64,000 nucleotides of DNA from Apoderus coryli (GCA_911728435.2 OU452198.1:11380001-11444000), one strand, 5' to 3'. Positions 21,929 through 61,734 are shown, numbered from the stretch's first letter. Program-made: numbers and translations. The notes: generated by a model from the letters alone, not told the origin.

Positions 21929-23515
21929 GTTTTTAATAGCATACATTAAAATGCCAACGTGCCGATTCAATCAAAATCTGTATATTATGCGCATGCGGGA
22001 TGCAGGCCATTCACCTGATATTATTTTCCAAAAAAAAACAAACATTGAAAATAATTTTGCAAATTTATGCTCGATTTTCCTCATATACCAATCATATTAT
22101 TGTTTATTTTGTTTAAAAGAGCAATTTTCATTGCTAATATTCTATCTGTGTCGAGTTTGTTTTCTTTTAAACAGAAATTCCATTGTTGTGTAGATAGGTA
22201 TGCAGACATTATTTGTTATTTAATATTTTGTGTTTAATTCTAGCAAAGTCTGTGGTTATAGCATAGAATAAGGAAGCTCCGCTACGGTTCCTTATTCTGT
22301 GGTTGTAGTTAAGAAAATGGATTCGGTAGGTAAGTACATCTATGTTGAGATTGGAACTCGGTAAACCTAAACCACTTCATAAATATGCCCTATATGCACA
22401 AACACAGAGAAGTTTTCCAAACATAATACTTCTAGAGGTTGGGCATTTATTTACCTACTTAATAATACGGGTGTTTGTGGAAATCTTGCTTTTAGGTTTT
22501 GTAAGTTCATGTACAAAACGTAGCATAAAGACTGGAGGTTCTATTCGTATTGGTGGAATGTGCCCCTTACGAATTTCAGTCAATGTAACAAAGTAACAAG
22601 AGATGGTAACAAATTAATGTAATTTGACTGCTATAGGTTTATATTAATTTTTTAACAGGTTCTGTACAAGTAAAACTTGCTGAAACACATGTGGGACACA
22701 CCGACGACTTAAAAACAAAAAGTTTCCCAGTTAATGGCAGGAGTATCTAACAGTAGAACGATTCATAATAATCAGTTAGAAATAATAAATTTGGTAACAC
22801 TTTCCTGATATGTATTTAATAATATACCTACATATATCATTTAAATTGTAACATCGATTATTTGGTTTGGTGGGTTTTTTATAAGTGTGCATTTGCTAGT
22901 TAACGTTTTTAATTTATTATTACTTTTTCAGAGTGCGTACTATTTCAATTTAGATATTTTTTCTTATTGTGACTTGTATAATATTATATTAGATTTGATT
23001 GGTGTTGTACCTTATAATATATATGTATGTATGGTAGTGGTGTATTTGTATTAATTTGTATGTTCATAGTAATTATTATTTATTATCATTGTGTATAATT
23101 TAATATATATAGCTAAAAATAAACTATTGAGAATAATGTGCCTTTTTTTATTTCCTGACTTCCTATCTGTAATGCATAAAATGATTTTAAAATTAGATGT
23201 ATCTTCAAATTATACATAAATATATTTGAGTATCGTTTTTCCGATATACGAAATGAAGGTTTTTCAGCTAGGTATATAAAGAAATACCTACTACAAAGGA
23301 AAGTTCAACAGCCTTTCTTAGCGAATATACCTTATACATATTAATATTTAAATTATTTTACTGAAAAACTCATTCCAATTAAATATCGACTAAATTTCAG
23401 TTTCAAAATAAGTTGAATAGCAGTTAAATTCAAATACAAGGAAAAGGAAAGCCCCGCCCAAAATGCTCTGATTGGCTCGGCACGTTGGCATTTTAATGTA
23501 TGCTGTTTTTAATAC
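21929..23515. mobile_element. Candidate MULE-like element with inverted arms
   Basis: GTTTTTAATAGCATACATTA followed by AAATGCCAACGTGCCG at 21929-21965 pairs with an inverted copy at 23471-23515 (GGCTCGGCACGTTGGCATTT, then TAATGTATGC). The arms are about 45 bp and roughly 85-90% alike. The interior includes a plus-strand fragment resembling the N-terminal region of Mutator-type transposases (see 22500-22748). Outer ends and target duplication were not resolved. Confidence 0.4.
22500..22748 (+). pseudogene. MULE-like transposase N-terminal fragment
   Basis: SSCTKRSIKTGGSIRIGGMC followed by PLRISVNVT, and then GSVQVKLAETHVGHTDDLK after a break at 22590-22660, match the Cys/His segment of insect Mutator-like proteins (y-C-RS...G...CPa-i-v.....V.v....tHvGH--dl-hl). 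A splice-like gap (GT..AACAG) separates the two parts but the phases do not agree, and a stop follows at about 22746. A possible upstream mini-exon (ATGGATTCGGTAG before GTAAGT, 22318) is unproven. Confidence 0.35.
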
Positions 23516-23632
23516 CCTTATTTGTCACGTAACTAGCGTTCACGTTATTATGATAACGTGTCGCGTTATTAACTATTAATGGAACACGTTATTTGTGTGA
23601 TATTAAAGTTAGGTTTATAGGCGTTATCCATA

Positions 23633-24010
23633 TACAAGAGGTGTTTCTAAAATAGGTGGTCAAACTTTGTGAGCGAATTGGGGACGTCTAATCATGAAAA
23701 AACCTTGTAATTTTTCCAAAAGTCCTTATTTACAGGGTGTTAAAGATGACTGAATGAGTACGATTTTTTTTAAATATTCAAATGTAGCATATCTATTCAC
23801 CTAGGTAAATGTCGTAAACTGACATGAAATTGAATAAAAAAGGATGACCATAGTCGGGTAAACGGGGGGGACCCTTGCCTTAATTATAACCTAACTTTTT
23901 TTCTTGTGACTTTTATTCTATTTGTGTCAAAAACGTGATAAAAAAGGCATACTTGTTTTTTCTCGAAAAACTTAAAGGTTTTCGAGGAATTCCAGTTTGA
24001 AAATTTTACG
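23633..24010. repeat. MITE-like repeat, copy 1 (CAAGaGGTGTTTC family)
   Basis: The unit begins near ACAAGAGGTGTTTCTAAAAT and continues through TTACAGGGTGTTAAAGATGA, TGTAGCATATCTATTCACCT and GACCCTTGCCTTAATTATAA to the CTCGAAAAACTTAAAGG stretch. A closely similar copy is at 56127-56525, and parts recur at 42120-42240 and, inverted, at 42575-42718. It is non-coding, intergenic between the LDLRAD3-like and bsh genes. Confidence 0.6.
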
Positions 24011-24950
24011 ACAAAACCGGTCCTTAGAACACAACATTAATAAAACTGATTATAAACAAACTTTTCTAGATATGGGAAAAAATCTTAATGAAATCAATGC
24101 GGCGAGAAAAGGCGTTTTATAATATGCGTTAAAACTGTAGTCTGTAAAAACAAAATATTTTGGAGACCCATAAAAGGCTGGTTTTAAAACACGCCTACGC
24201 CATACGTATACATTTTTGGCTTTGAAGCCAGTGCCAAAAAGTGAATAGGATCGTGATTGTCACATCCGAGGGTTTATTTGTAGTATTTGAATTGTTTAAT
24301 TAATAGAGAGAATGTAATTGAATCATGTGTATACTTAAATGAAGAAAATTTAATAAATCCAATAAAACAACTTGTCAACATAATAAATCCATTTTGCATG
24401 GTGACCTTTTGTTAATATCAGATAATAAAAGGAGCACTTCAATTTAATCAAAGGGTGCTAAACGTTTCTCATTCTCAATAGGTATGACATATTGTAATTC
24501 AGTATATAGAGGGGAAGATATAATAATAGGTGAGATTGGATCCCTTCTAAATATTGTTACTATCTAATTAAATACCCTACTGTGTTGTTTAGCCAAATAA
24601 TATTATTTAGAGATTGTTATCAAATGACATTTTTCTTTGAGGGTTGGCGAATCCATAATAAAACTACAAAGTATAGACATATTATGTTATCATTTTTTAA
24701 TTAAATTCTGATACACTACCTATTACTATTTTGTTTAACAATAATACTTACTACAATAAATATTCGTTCATACATGTATAATGACTAGACTTATAAGTGT
24801 AATATTACAAATAAAGTATATATACATTTTTTTAAGAGTTATTTGAATTTTTATTTACAAGATTTCCATGACCACAACTTAACAAATTTTCATAAATCAA
24901 AGGCATCTACTCCACAAAATACTTTTAAGTATATATATTATGTTCGAATT
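24010..24950. other. Intergenic, nothing recognised
   Basis: AT-rich sequence without a convincing exon, element end or RNA signature. It lies between the MITE at 23.6-24.0 kb and a hammerhead-like block near 24.97 kb. Confidence 0.4.
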
Positions 24951-24993
24951 AGCCAAACATGTTTTGGAACTTTACTGTTCCATCTTCAGTGGC
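24951..24993 (-). ncRNA. Degenerate class-B hammerhead-like motif
   Basis: On the minus strand GCCACTGAAGATGGAACAGT is followed by AAAGTTCCAAAACATGTTTG GC. Stem II (GGAAC/GTTCC) is perfect, and stem I (GCCA/TGGC) pairs. The core is altered (CTGAAGA for CTGATGA, AAAAC for GAAAC), so it is probably inactive. The flank TCTACTCCACAAAATA is shared with the better preserved copy near 58.86 kb. Confidence 0.45.
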
Positions 24994-25181
24994 ATTATAA
25001 ATCTTACAAAGAATTCTTAGTGGCTTATGTTGTAATGTAGATTCAAACATGTATACATACACTCTGTGAAGAAACTTTTATTTAATAACAAACATGAGGT
25101 CAGTCTTTAAAATGATTGAAACTTCAAATTGATTATATCATTATGTAAAAAGCCAAATACTGTGATACATCATTTAATGTG

Positions 25182-25397
25182 GAAAGTTTCTTTTTGTAAA
25201 TCATTACAATAAAGAGCATTTTGAAAATATACTTATGTGGTTCGACTTTAATTAAATTCAAAAGATGTGTGTTTAACAGGACATTCTAGAAACTTATAAT
25301 TTCCAACACACATTTTTTGAATTTCCTAATTAGTCAAACCACATAAGTGTATTTTCTAAATCCTCTTTTTTACAATGATTTACAAAAAGAAACTTTC
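25182..25397. repeat. Fold-back repeat, arms about 95 bp
   Basis: GAAAGTTTCTTTTTGTAAAT followed by CATTAC and TATACTTATGTGGTTCGACT at the left pairs with AGTCAAACCACATAAGTGTA and ACAATGATTTACAAAAAGAA ACTTTC at the right, around a spacer of about 30 nt. It would form a long imperfect hairpin if transcribed. It has no coding content. Confidence 0.65.
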
Positions 25398-26172
25398 TTC
25401 AAAGTTACATAAAAAAATATCCAAAAACGAGAATATACATATGCCAAGATCCAAGAATAGAAGTTTCCTTTTCGAATAACTTTCGTAACGTAGTTTTTTT
25501 TTGTAAATTACTCTAAAAACAACCTTCCTGGATCTGAACCGATGTTTTTGAAATAGCCCTGAAGATGGTGGTCAAATAAATGAGCAAAATAAAACAAGAA
25601 AAAATATTGAGCTGCCCATTCTAGTTACAAAAGATAGAAAAAGTAATTGTAATTGTACCTAAATTCTCGTGTATATTATAATTTTCATTGCTGTAATTTG
25701 TAACTGTAATTAACTAACGAGGTATGTTTTTTCGAAAGTAATTGACGTTAATTACGAAATATGAGAAAGGTATTAGTAATTTACATAATTACTTATAAAA
25801 GTAAGTAACGTAGCTCTGCGTCAAATATATATTTATTTAGGCAGCAGTTAATTATCATTACCTCTACCTACTTAAATATGAAAATTAAATGTTAAAAAGA
25901 TATTACAACTGATTTTATGAATTAGCTATTAGATAACATATTTACATTTCGATTTACAATGTAAAATAAACATTATTGAGGCTACATCTCCAATAGATAC
26001 GAGCTTGAACTTTGAACCCAACCTTATACAAAATGCATTATGTGTCCAAGGTGTTTATATAGGTTGTACACCAGTTCACGGTTGAGTCACAGAATAATCT
26101 GTGGTTGAGTCATGTATCCAATCTTCGTATGCCTATATAGAACCCGCAGTTGCGCGGCTGCTTTAGTGAAAT

Positions 26173-55455
<29,283 letters not shown>

Positions 55456-56126
55456 TGTACCACACAAAAGTCAAAAATATGACACGAAAAATGTATAGTG
55501 TTACATTTAGCAAACTGTCAGTAGCCAACTGCGATTAAATTTTTCAGAACGAGCACAATAAACAAACGCTTACTGCGATTACTCGACGATTCAGCAACCA
55601 AAGCCAACTACTTGATAGTTGATCCCGCCCTCGTTTACAACCCTTAAACGAGCGGAAAACAGTTTTGATAACTATAGTGTGGAAGTTAAGGGGATAGCAT
55701 AATGAATAAAAATAAAAACGTAGTAAGGGGGGTTGAGAACGTGATATACAGAGATTTACCCTGTCGTATAGTCAACGCCGTTTCAAGTTGATTTAGAGAT
55801 AATTTAAAGATAATTCGGTTTTGGTGGATAAGTTAATTAAGTTGGTATATGCTATTGTATGTCGTTTTGAACAAGGAGATGCATGGGTAATATTAGAGAA
55901 ATAAGGGGTTGGTTGAATATGATAGAATACGTTCTTTTCATATATCAGAATCGAATTTTGGTATTTCTCGTTGGCGACAGGTAATTAATTCGAGAAGATA
56001 CAAATTAATAAAAAAAAATAACCACAAAATAATATTTTTAATCAAGAAAATTTCTGAAAATTGTGCTATAAGCAATCGCTGACTGTAAATAAAATCTTTT
56101 TGTTGTTATATTTTACTCCAGGGTAT
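55456..56126. other. bsh upstream region, no gene recognised
   Basis: This should hold the bsh promoter and 5' UTR. A relatively GC-rich patch (GTTGATCCCGCCCTCG, near 55618) lies about 160 bp upstream of the ATG. No TATA box or initiator is convincing, and no exon was found. Confidence 0.4.
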
Positions 56127-56525
56127 TATACAAGGTGTTTCTAAAATAGGTGGTCAAAATTGTAATTTTTCGAAAAGTCCTTATTTACAAAGATACAGGG
56201 TGTTAAAGATGACTGCCTGAGGACGATTTTTTTTTATTTATTTTCGAAACGAGTAAAGATAAATGAACCAAAGGTAGCATATTTATTCACCTAGTTAAAT
56301 GTCGTAAATTGACATGAAATTGAATAAAAAAGGATGACCATAGGCGGGTAAACGGGAGGGACCCTTGCCTAAATTATAACCTAACTTTTTTTCTTGTGAC
56401 TTTTATTCCATTTGTGTCAAAAATGTGATAAAATAAAGTTTTGTACATAAAAAAGGCATACTTTCCAAACTCGAATTTCTCGAAAAACTTAAAGGTTTTC
56501 GAGAAATTCGACTTTGAAAATTCAG
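56127..56525. repeat. MITE-like repeat, copy 2 (CAAGGTGTTTC family)
   Basis: ACAAGGTGTTTCTAAAATAG followed by GTGGTCAAAATTG, TACAGGGTGTTAAAGATGAC and the CACCTAGTTAAATGTCG ... GACCCTTGCCT stretch match 23633-24010 over most of its length. This copy has a preserved ACAAGG left end and extends into the CTCGAAAAACTTAAAGG part. Confidence 0.65.
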
Positions 56526-57180
56526 TGTCAACAATTTATCGAGTGTTTAAAGAGTAAAAATGTAATTCACCTAGTGTAAAAAGAAAAAGTTTTGGACAAA
56601 AATTTAAACAAATTGTTGACGAAAGTAGGGACTTCATTAGGAAAATTGTGTATAGTTTTTATAAACAAAATAAGGTGCCTACTTTAGATATGGTTCGAGA
56701 AAAACTTAAAAACTACGGACAATATAATTACAATTGCATGTAGGTGGCAAAAATGGATTTGTTCGGAATGCGTTTTTATTATCTGCTAAAAATATAAGCG
56801 AATCGTCTGCAGATTATCATGAAGAAATGAATCCTCAATTAAAAAAAATGGATGGCAGAACAACTACTGTTATCAAACATTCCGAGTAATTCTATTATTG
56901 TTATGGACAACGCATCTTATCATTCCAGATTGTCCATTAAAACTCCTAATATCAATACCAAACAACACGATATTGTTAATTTTATGACAGAGAAACAATT
57001 AACTATTCATAAAACAAAGTCGACAAAGAAATAATTACTTGATACGAGTACAATAAAATTATTTAATTTCAAAAAAGAATATGCAATAGACCAAATTTTC
57101 ATAACTCAAGGATATACTGTTCTCAGTTTGCCGCTTTCCCACTGTATATTCAGTCCGATCGAGATGATTTGGGACTCATA
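56525..57180 (+). pseudogene. DDE transposase relic with wide second spacing, plus copy
   Basis: The frame reads an N-terminal segment (KFKQIVDESRDFIRKIVYSF, VPTLDMVREKLKNYGQYNYN), then jumps to VGGKNGFVRNAFLLSAKNIS, YHEEMNPQLKK, and after a frame break NSIIVMDNASYHSRLSIKTP (second acid) and, past one stop, LSHCIFSPIEMIW (glutamate). About 84 residues separate Asp and Glu. Compared with 58985-59690, the region carrying the first catalytic acid is deleted. It matches an insect-expanded DDE-superfamily transposase; the superfamily name is not certain. Confidence 0.65.
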
Positions 57181-57569
57181 AAACCCGATTACAAAAAAAA
57201 TTCAAATATATCTATATAGTATAATTTTGCTTTTATCTTCCCTAAAATAATGATACGTCCATGACTCCAAACTGATAGATGTATGCATCCGAAAGCTTTT
57301 TTACCATTTCAATTGATACTATAACAGAACATTTTCACTCACTTTTTCAGTTTTTTTCGTTTTACACCAGTCTTTGAATTGACTGTATTTCCTTTATTCA
57401 TATACTGCCTCTTTGACTTTTCCGGTATAAGGGTCCAAATTATATTTTCCGACGTGAAAGCTCTATTTTCTTGACCTGTATATTTATTTGTACTTTTGTT
57501 TCTTTTCTTGTTTTAAGTTTCTTTTTTTTTTTTCTGTTTTTCATCAATCTTTCTTTGATTTTGTTCTAG

Positions 57570-58150
57570 ATATAACTTCGCGTACCAGACAAAAGGGCAT
57601 TCGTATAGTCTATATTTTCTCAGTTGAAAACGAACGAAAAGAAGCGGCATACATCTATCGGTTTGCAGGCATGGGCGTATCATTATTATTTATTCAAGGC
57701 TGGAATACTGTCAAATTGTATGGCACCCGGTATATGACTGTCACTCTCATACGCTGAATAGTGTTCAGAGAAAGTTCCTCAAATATCTTTGTTTTAAGCA
57801 AGATCATACATATCCTGCTCGAGGTATTGACTCTGAAATTATGTTGGAACGGTTTGGGGAGCTTTCATTGAAGAGTCGAAGGGCTTTATTGTCAACCAAA
57901 TTTTGATAGACAGCCCTTACTTAATATCTAAAGTTAATTATTTGGTACCGAGGTTGTCAAGTCGTCATCGGCCGAGTTTTTATTTCCCGCCTTGGCGAAC
58001 GAATATCGGTGCAAGGAGTCCTGTATGTTTCATGTGTCGCAATTTTGACAGAATTTCTACTGATTGCGATATTCACTACTCGCCGCTAAGTCAAATTATT
58101 AGTTTATTACACTGCTCTGTTATCGTAGATGCAAGCAGACCTTTTTTTTT
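57570..58150 (+). pseudogene. LINE ORF2 C-terminal relic
   Basis: Frame pieces read DITSRTRQKGIRIVYIFSVE-like degraded RT end, FLKYLCFKQDHTYPARGIDS, MLERFGELSLKSRRALLST, then after a break DSPYLISKVNYLVPRLSSRH, RPSFYFPPWRTNIGARSPVC and FMCRNFDRIS. This is the classic LINE tail ('Rkfl-yl--K----yp-----Lle-f-l-SL--RR', then 'vPr---R----F--p--Rtn-g--SPl--m-r-fN'). A 3' UTR-like end with AATAAAGATC and TTATTATTATT lies at 58720-58752, separated by the ribozyme repeat. Confidence 0.65.
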
Positions 58151-58204
58151 TTTTTATTGTTTATCATTATAATTTTTTCTATTCGATATTGTTGGCATTT
58201 GTAC

Positions 58205-58550
58205 TATTTTTATTAAGAATTGCTTGTTACATAAAGCAACAAGACTTTAAGTTATGTTGGAAATTTATTTCACACTACCATGCTTCCACCAGACGGCCGT
58301 TTCGTCGATCCACGACTCATCAGTGGTGATCGGCAGGCAGTGTGACCTAAATTTCCAACATTTACAAAGAGCTTATACTAGCACGAGAATTGATTGAGAG
58401 AGAGATGTTTGTGGCGACACCTAGCGTGAACAGGCAATATGCCGGGTGAAACACAGTTCACTACGATGGCCGGACAAGAAGTAACAACTCCATTATATCC
58501 TATTGCCAACACTAGATGCGCCCAAATCCCCTAGCAGGGAGGCTTTATTT
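58205..58550 (-). repeat. Hammerhead ribozyme repeat unit, single inverted copy
   Basis: Read on the minus strand this matches the 341-bp unit at 60339-60679 almost throughout: AATAAAGCCTCCCTGCTAGG, CCCGGCATATTGCCTGTTCA, AATCAATTCTCGTGCTAGTA, the ribozyme, and TTGTTGCTTTATGTAACAAG to AATTCTTAA. It interrupts the 3' region of a plus-strand LINE (tail resumes at about 58555). Confidence 0.8.
58271..58347 (-). ncRNA. Hammerhead ribozyme, type I, minimal stem III (A1)
   Basis: On the minus strand: stem I strand GATCACCA, box CTGATGA, stem II GTCG-TGGAT-CGAC (perfect), box GAAAC, stem III/palindrome ACGGCCGT, cleavage triplet GTC, then stem I strand TGGTGG. Stem I pairs perfectly with one G-U, and an outer helix TCACAC/GTGTGA adds stability. 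All conserved core bases are present, so self-cleavage after GTC is expected. Short stem III is typical of ribozymes in Penelope-like elements and retrozymes, which can act as dimers. Confidence 0.85.
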
Positions 58551-58854
58551 TTTATTGGTATGATTGGTATTATTTAATTTATTTATTGGTTTTGTTATGT
58601 TGAGATTACCTTTAAGTATAAATATTATTTTTTTGTAGTTAAGTTTTATTTAGTTTTTAAGTTCCTTATCATTTGAATTATATTTAATTTATAATTTTTT
58701 TCCTGTAATTGGGCAATGCCTGTTGGAAATAAAGATCTTATTATTATTATTTTAGCAAAATAAAGCAAATTTATATATACATATATTATTTGGTGTTTGA
58801 ATAAAACCACGTCTACTCCACAAAATATTTTTATATATATGTTAAAATTCATAT

Positions 58855-58905
58855 AGGTAGCCAGACATGTTTCGGACTACACGTCCATCATCAGTGGCTA
58901 AGGAA
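58855..58905 (-). ncRNA. Class-B hammerhead motif, best preserved copy
   Basis: On the minus strand TAGCCA, CTGATGA, T, stem II GGAC-GTGTA-GTCC (perfect), GAAAC, ATGTC, TGGCTA. Stem I pairs six of six (TAGCCA/TGGCTA). Stem III is the minimal ACATGT. One extra U follows CTGATGA compared with the consensus, which may reduce activity. The GAAACATGTC signature is familiar from Penelope-like retroelement ribozymes. Confidence 0.7.
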
Positions 58906-58984
58906 CCTTTAACAATATCGTTGAATGTGGGGATTACACTTCATATGGCAGTAATATATATTATTTGGTGTTTGAATAATTTTG

Positions 58985-59690
58985 TTGTAATCGGGTTTTA
59001 TGATCCCCAAATCATCTCGACCGGATTGAAAATACAGTGGTAAGGCGGCAAACTGAGAACAGTATGTCCTTGAGTTAGACAAATTTGGTTGTTTCTCTGT
59101 CATAAAATTAATAATATCGTGTTGTTTGGTATTAATATTAGGAGTTTTAATGGACAATCTGGAATGATAAGATGCGTTGTCCATAACAATAATAGAATTA
59201 CTCGGAATGTTTGATAACAGTAGTTGTTCTGCCATCCATTTTTTTTTAATTGAGGATTCATATCTTCATGATAATCTGCAGAGGATTCGCATATATTTTT
59301 ATCAGATAATAACAACGCATTCCGAACAAATCCATTTCTGCCACCTGCATGAAGTCTGATGATGCGTTTACCTCTAGAAGATATGGAGTGCCTAAACTGC
59401 ATAGTTTGTATTATCCACCCTAGCGTATTTCAACACGTCGTCAGTATCAAACCACATCTCGTCTAAATAAACTATATATCTACCCGACTCACGATAATCT
59501 TTAATCTTTTCTAAGTATTCCTCCCGCAATTCTACTATCCTTCAGCTATTCTATTGTCAATATTTTTTTATATTTAATTCCGCAGTCCATTAGTATTTCC
59601 CGCAATGTGGCCAAGCATTTGTAATTATATTGTCTGTAGTTTTTAAGTTTTTCTCGAACCACATCTAAAATAGGCATCTTATATTGTCAT
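58985..59690 (-). pseudogene. DDE transposase relic, minus copy (first acid retained)
   Basis: On the minus strand: KMPILDVVREKLKNYRQYNY, LATLREILMDCGIKYKKILT, a break, VELREEYLEKIKDYRESGRY, IVYLDEMWFDTDDVLKYARV (first catalytic Asp), KRIIRLHAGGRNGFVRNALL, ESSADYHEDMNPQLKK, SNSIIVMDNASYHSRLSIKT (second Asp) and, after loss of a segment, LPLYFQSGRDDLG. It is the same family as 56525-57180 but inverted and differently deleted. Confidence 0.7.
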
Positions 59691-60204
59691 CAATTAGTTT
59701 AAATAAATTGTTGACACTGATAATTTACTCAGCTTATTAATTTGTTTACAGATATTTAAATCACATTCTGGATGTTCGTTCTTGAAGGCGCTCATACATA
59801 TTTAAAATTATTAGTTGGCATTGCACATGTAAGTCTTTATTTTTAAATTCTACACTACAGTTTAAATTATCATGTTCGAATGGTCTCCAAAATGCCATAT
59901 TGCAACAGTTAAAAAAAATTAGATATACAAACAAAATCAAATATTACTTACTAAAAATACTTCTTTATGTGCGACACTGGAAATAAACTATCTCTCGAGA
60001 ACTGGTCCTTGCAAGAGATAATTATAATAAAATATTAAGTGCATAATGTGGCACGTTTAAAATAATCATTGTGATTCGGCAACTACTCAATAACGACATG
60101 CTATTAACATATTGCCTGTTCACGCTAGATGTCGCCAAAAACATCTCTCTCTCTCAATCAATTCTCGTGCTAGTATAAGCTCTTTGTAAATGTTGGAAAT
60201 TTGG

Positions 60205-60284
60205 GTCACACTGCCTGTCGATCACCACTGATGAGTCGTGGATCGACGAAACGGCCGTCTGATGGAAGCATGGTAGTGTGAAAC
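60205..60284 (+). ncRNA. Hammerhead ribozyme, type I (A2)
   Basis: CTGATGA at 60228, stem II GTCG-TGGAT-CGAC perfect, GAAAC, ACGGCCGT, cleavage triplet GTC ending at 60260. Stem I TCACCA faces TGATGG and so has one mismatch relative to A1 and A3. The outer helix TCACAC/GTGTGA is intact. The core is complete; activity is likely but may be weaker. Confidence 0.85.
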
Positions 60285-60544
60285 AAATTTCCAACATAAC
60301 TTAAAGTCTTGTTGCTTTATGTAACAAGTAATTCTTAAATAAAGCCCCCCTGCTATAGGGGATTCGGGCGCATCTAGTGTTGGCAATAGGATATAATGGA
60401 GTTGTTACTTCTTGTCCGGCCATCGTTTGTGAACTGTGTTTCACCCGGCATATTGCCTGTTCACGCTAGATGTCGCCAAAAACATATCTCTCTCTCAATC
60501 AATTCTCGTGCTAGTATAAGCTCTTTGTAAATGTTGGAAATTTG

Positions 60545-60623
60545 GGTCACACTGCCTGCCGATCACCACTGATGAGTCGTGGATCAACGAAACGGCCGTC
60601 TGGTGGAAGCATGGTAGTGTGAA
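60545..60623 (+). ncRNA. Hammerhead ribozyme, type I (A3)
   Basis: CTGATGA at 60569, exactly 341 bp after A2. Stem I TCACCA/TGGTGG pairs fully (one G-U), GAAAC and GTC are intact, and the outer helix is intact. Stem II reads GTCG-TGGAT-CAAC, with one C-A mismatch relative to A1 and A2. Confidence 0.83.
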
Positions 60624-60679
60624 ACAAATTTCCAACATAACTTAAAGTCTTGTTGCTTTATGTAACAAGCAATTCTTAA

Positions 60680-61734
60680 CATATGAAATGCCCTGGTTTT
60701 GATCAGTACCTGGTAGAAGCCTTATTTCCAAGTAACTTTAACTATACTATACCTAAGTAAATGGCGCTAGTAGCCCCACTCCAAAACTTAATTCTGCTAT
60801 TAAAAATATAGAAGTTCGTCAACTTGCCCCGATCTCCCCTATTTGTTCGTCGTGCTGCAAAAATACATTTAAAACTAGGTTTGTACATTTTAACAGTTAC
60901 GTATAATAGTATATAGAACTACTTAATTAGTTCCTTTATGACCCTGTTTATTCGTCTTTGTTTTTAATTAAAAAAATATTGTAAAAGTTCTAAGAAGTAC
61001 TAATTAATACAATTATATTCAAATAAATTTAATTATATTCAAATAAATTTAATGTCGTCTTCAACAATAAGTAATAATATTGAATTTAAATGAAATAATA
61101 ATTAATTTCACCTAAACAACCCAAATTCCCAAATAATCAGGCACATTATTCGCAATTTATGCCTTCAAATAGCTATGACAAAGCTCTAAATTTCGCATCT
61201 ACCATCATCACAGTTTATTATGACGATGGTTAGAATAGCCCGCACCAATCATATGTATTAAAAAGTATTGAAATGTAATCCTGGTTGAGCAATCAATTTA
61301 CTTAATAAGTAAGTTTGCTATAGATATGATATAAAATGTGCGTAAAATTGCACCAAATGGGATTTTTTTATTAATAGAGAGGAAAACATGAAAAAAGTCT
61401 TCTTGCTTGCATTGTCAGCAAAAATATAATAACATCTACTTTGACTCGGTTGTTGTCGTGTAGATCAACTTTTCTTTTATTGAGACAAAATTATCTGATT
61501 TAAATGGTTGAAGGTTTATGGAAACGATGGTTCCTGACTAGTTTATATGTTTAGACGCAAGATTTCGATGAAATATTAAGCTTTATTACATCTTTATACA
61601 CGGTTCCTCATAATAGACTACCCATTTTAATATTTGATTTAAATTTTTTTTTAGTTAACAAAACAAACTTTTTAATTAACTAAATTAAAGTTAACTCTTT
61701 GGGATTTATGATAACTTATAAATATTTGGCTAAT
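60680..61734. other. AT-rich stretch, nothing firmly recognised
   Basis: No exon or element end is clear. A short direct duplication, AATTATATTCAAATAAATTT, occurs near 61010-61050. The right part should be the 3' flank or terminal repeat of the mariner whose stop codon is at 61735-61737. Confidence 0.4.

Larger units (their letters stand above)
60109..60679 (+). repeat. Tandem hammerhead-repeat array (partial plus full 341-bp unit)
   Basis: Unit 2 runs 60339-60679 (ATAAAGCCCCCCTGCTATAG to CAATTCTTAA). Unit 1 lacks its first part and covers about 60109-60338, starting at CATATTGCCTGTTCACGC. The units are head to tail with no spacer and nearly identical, and each carries one ribozyme. Cleavage at both sites would release a 341-nt RNA, as expected of retrozyme or Penelope-type arrays. 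No open reading frame fits the unit. Confidence 0.85.
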
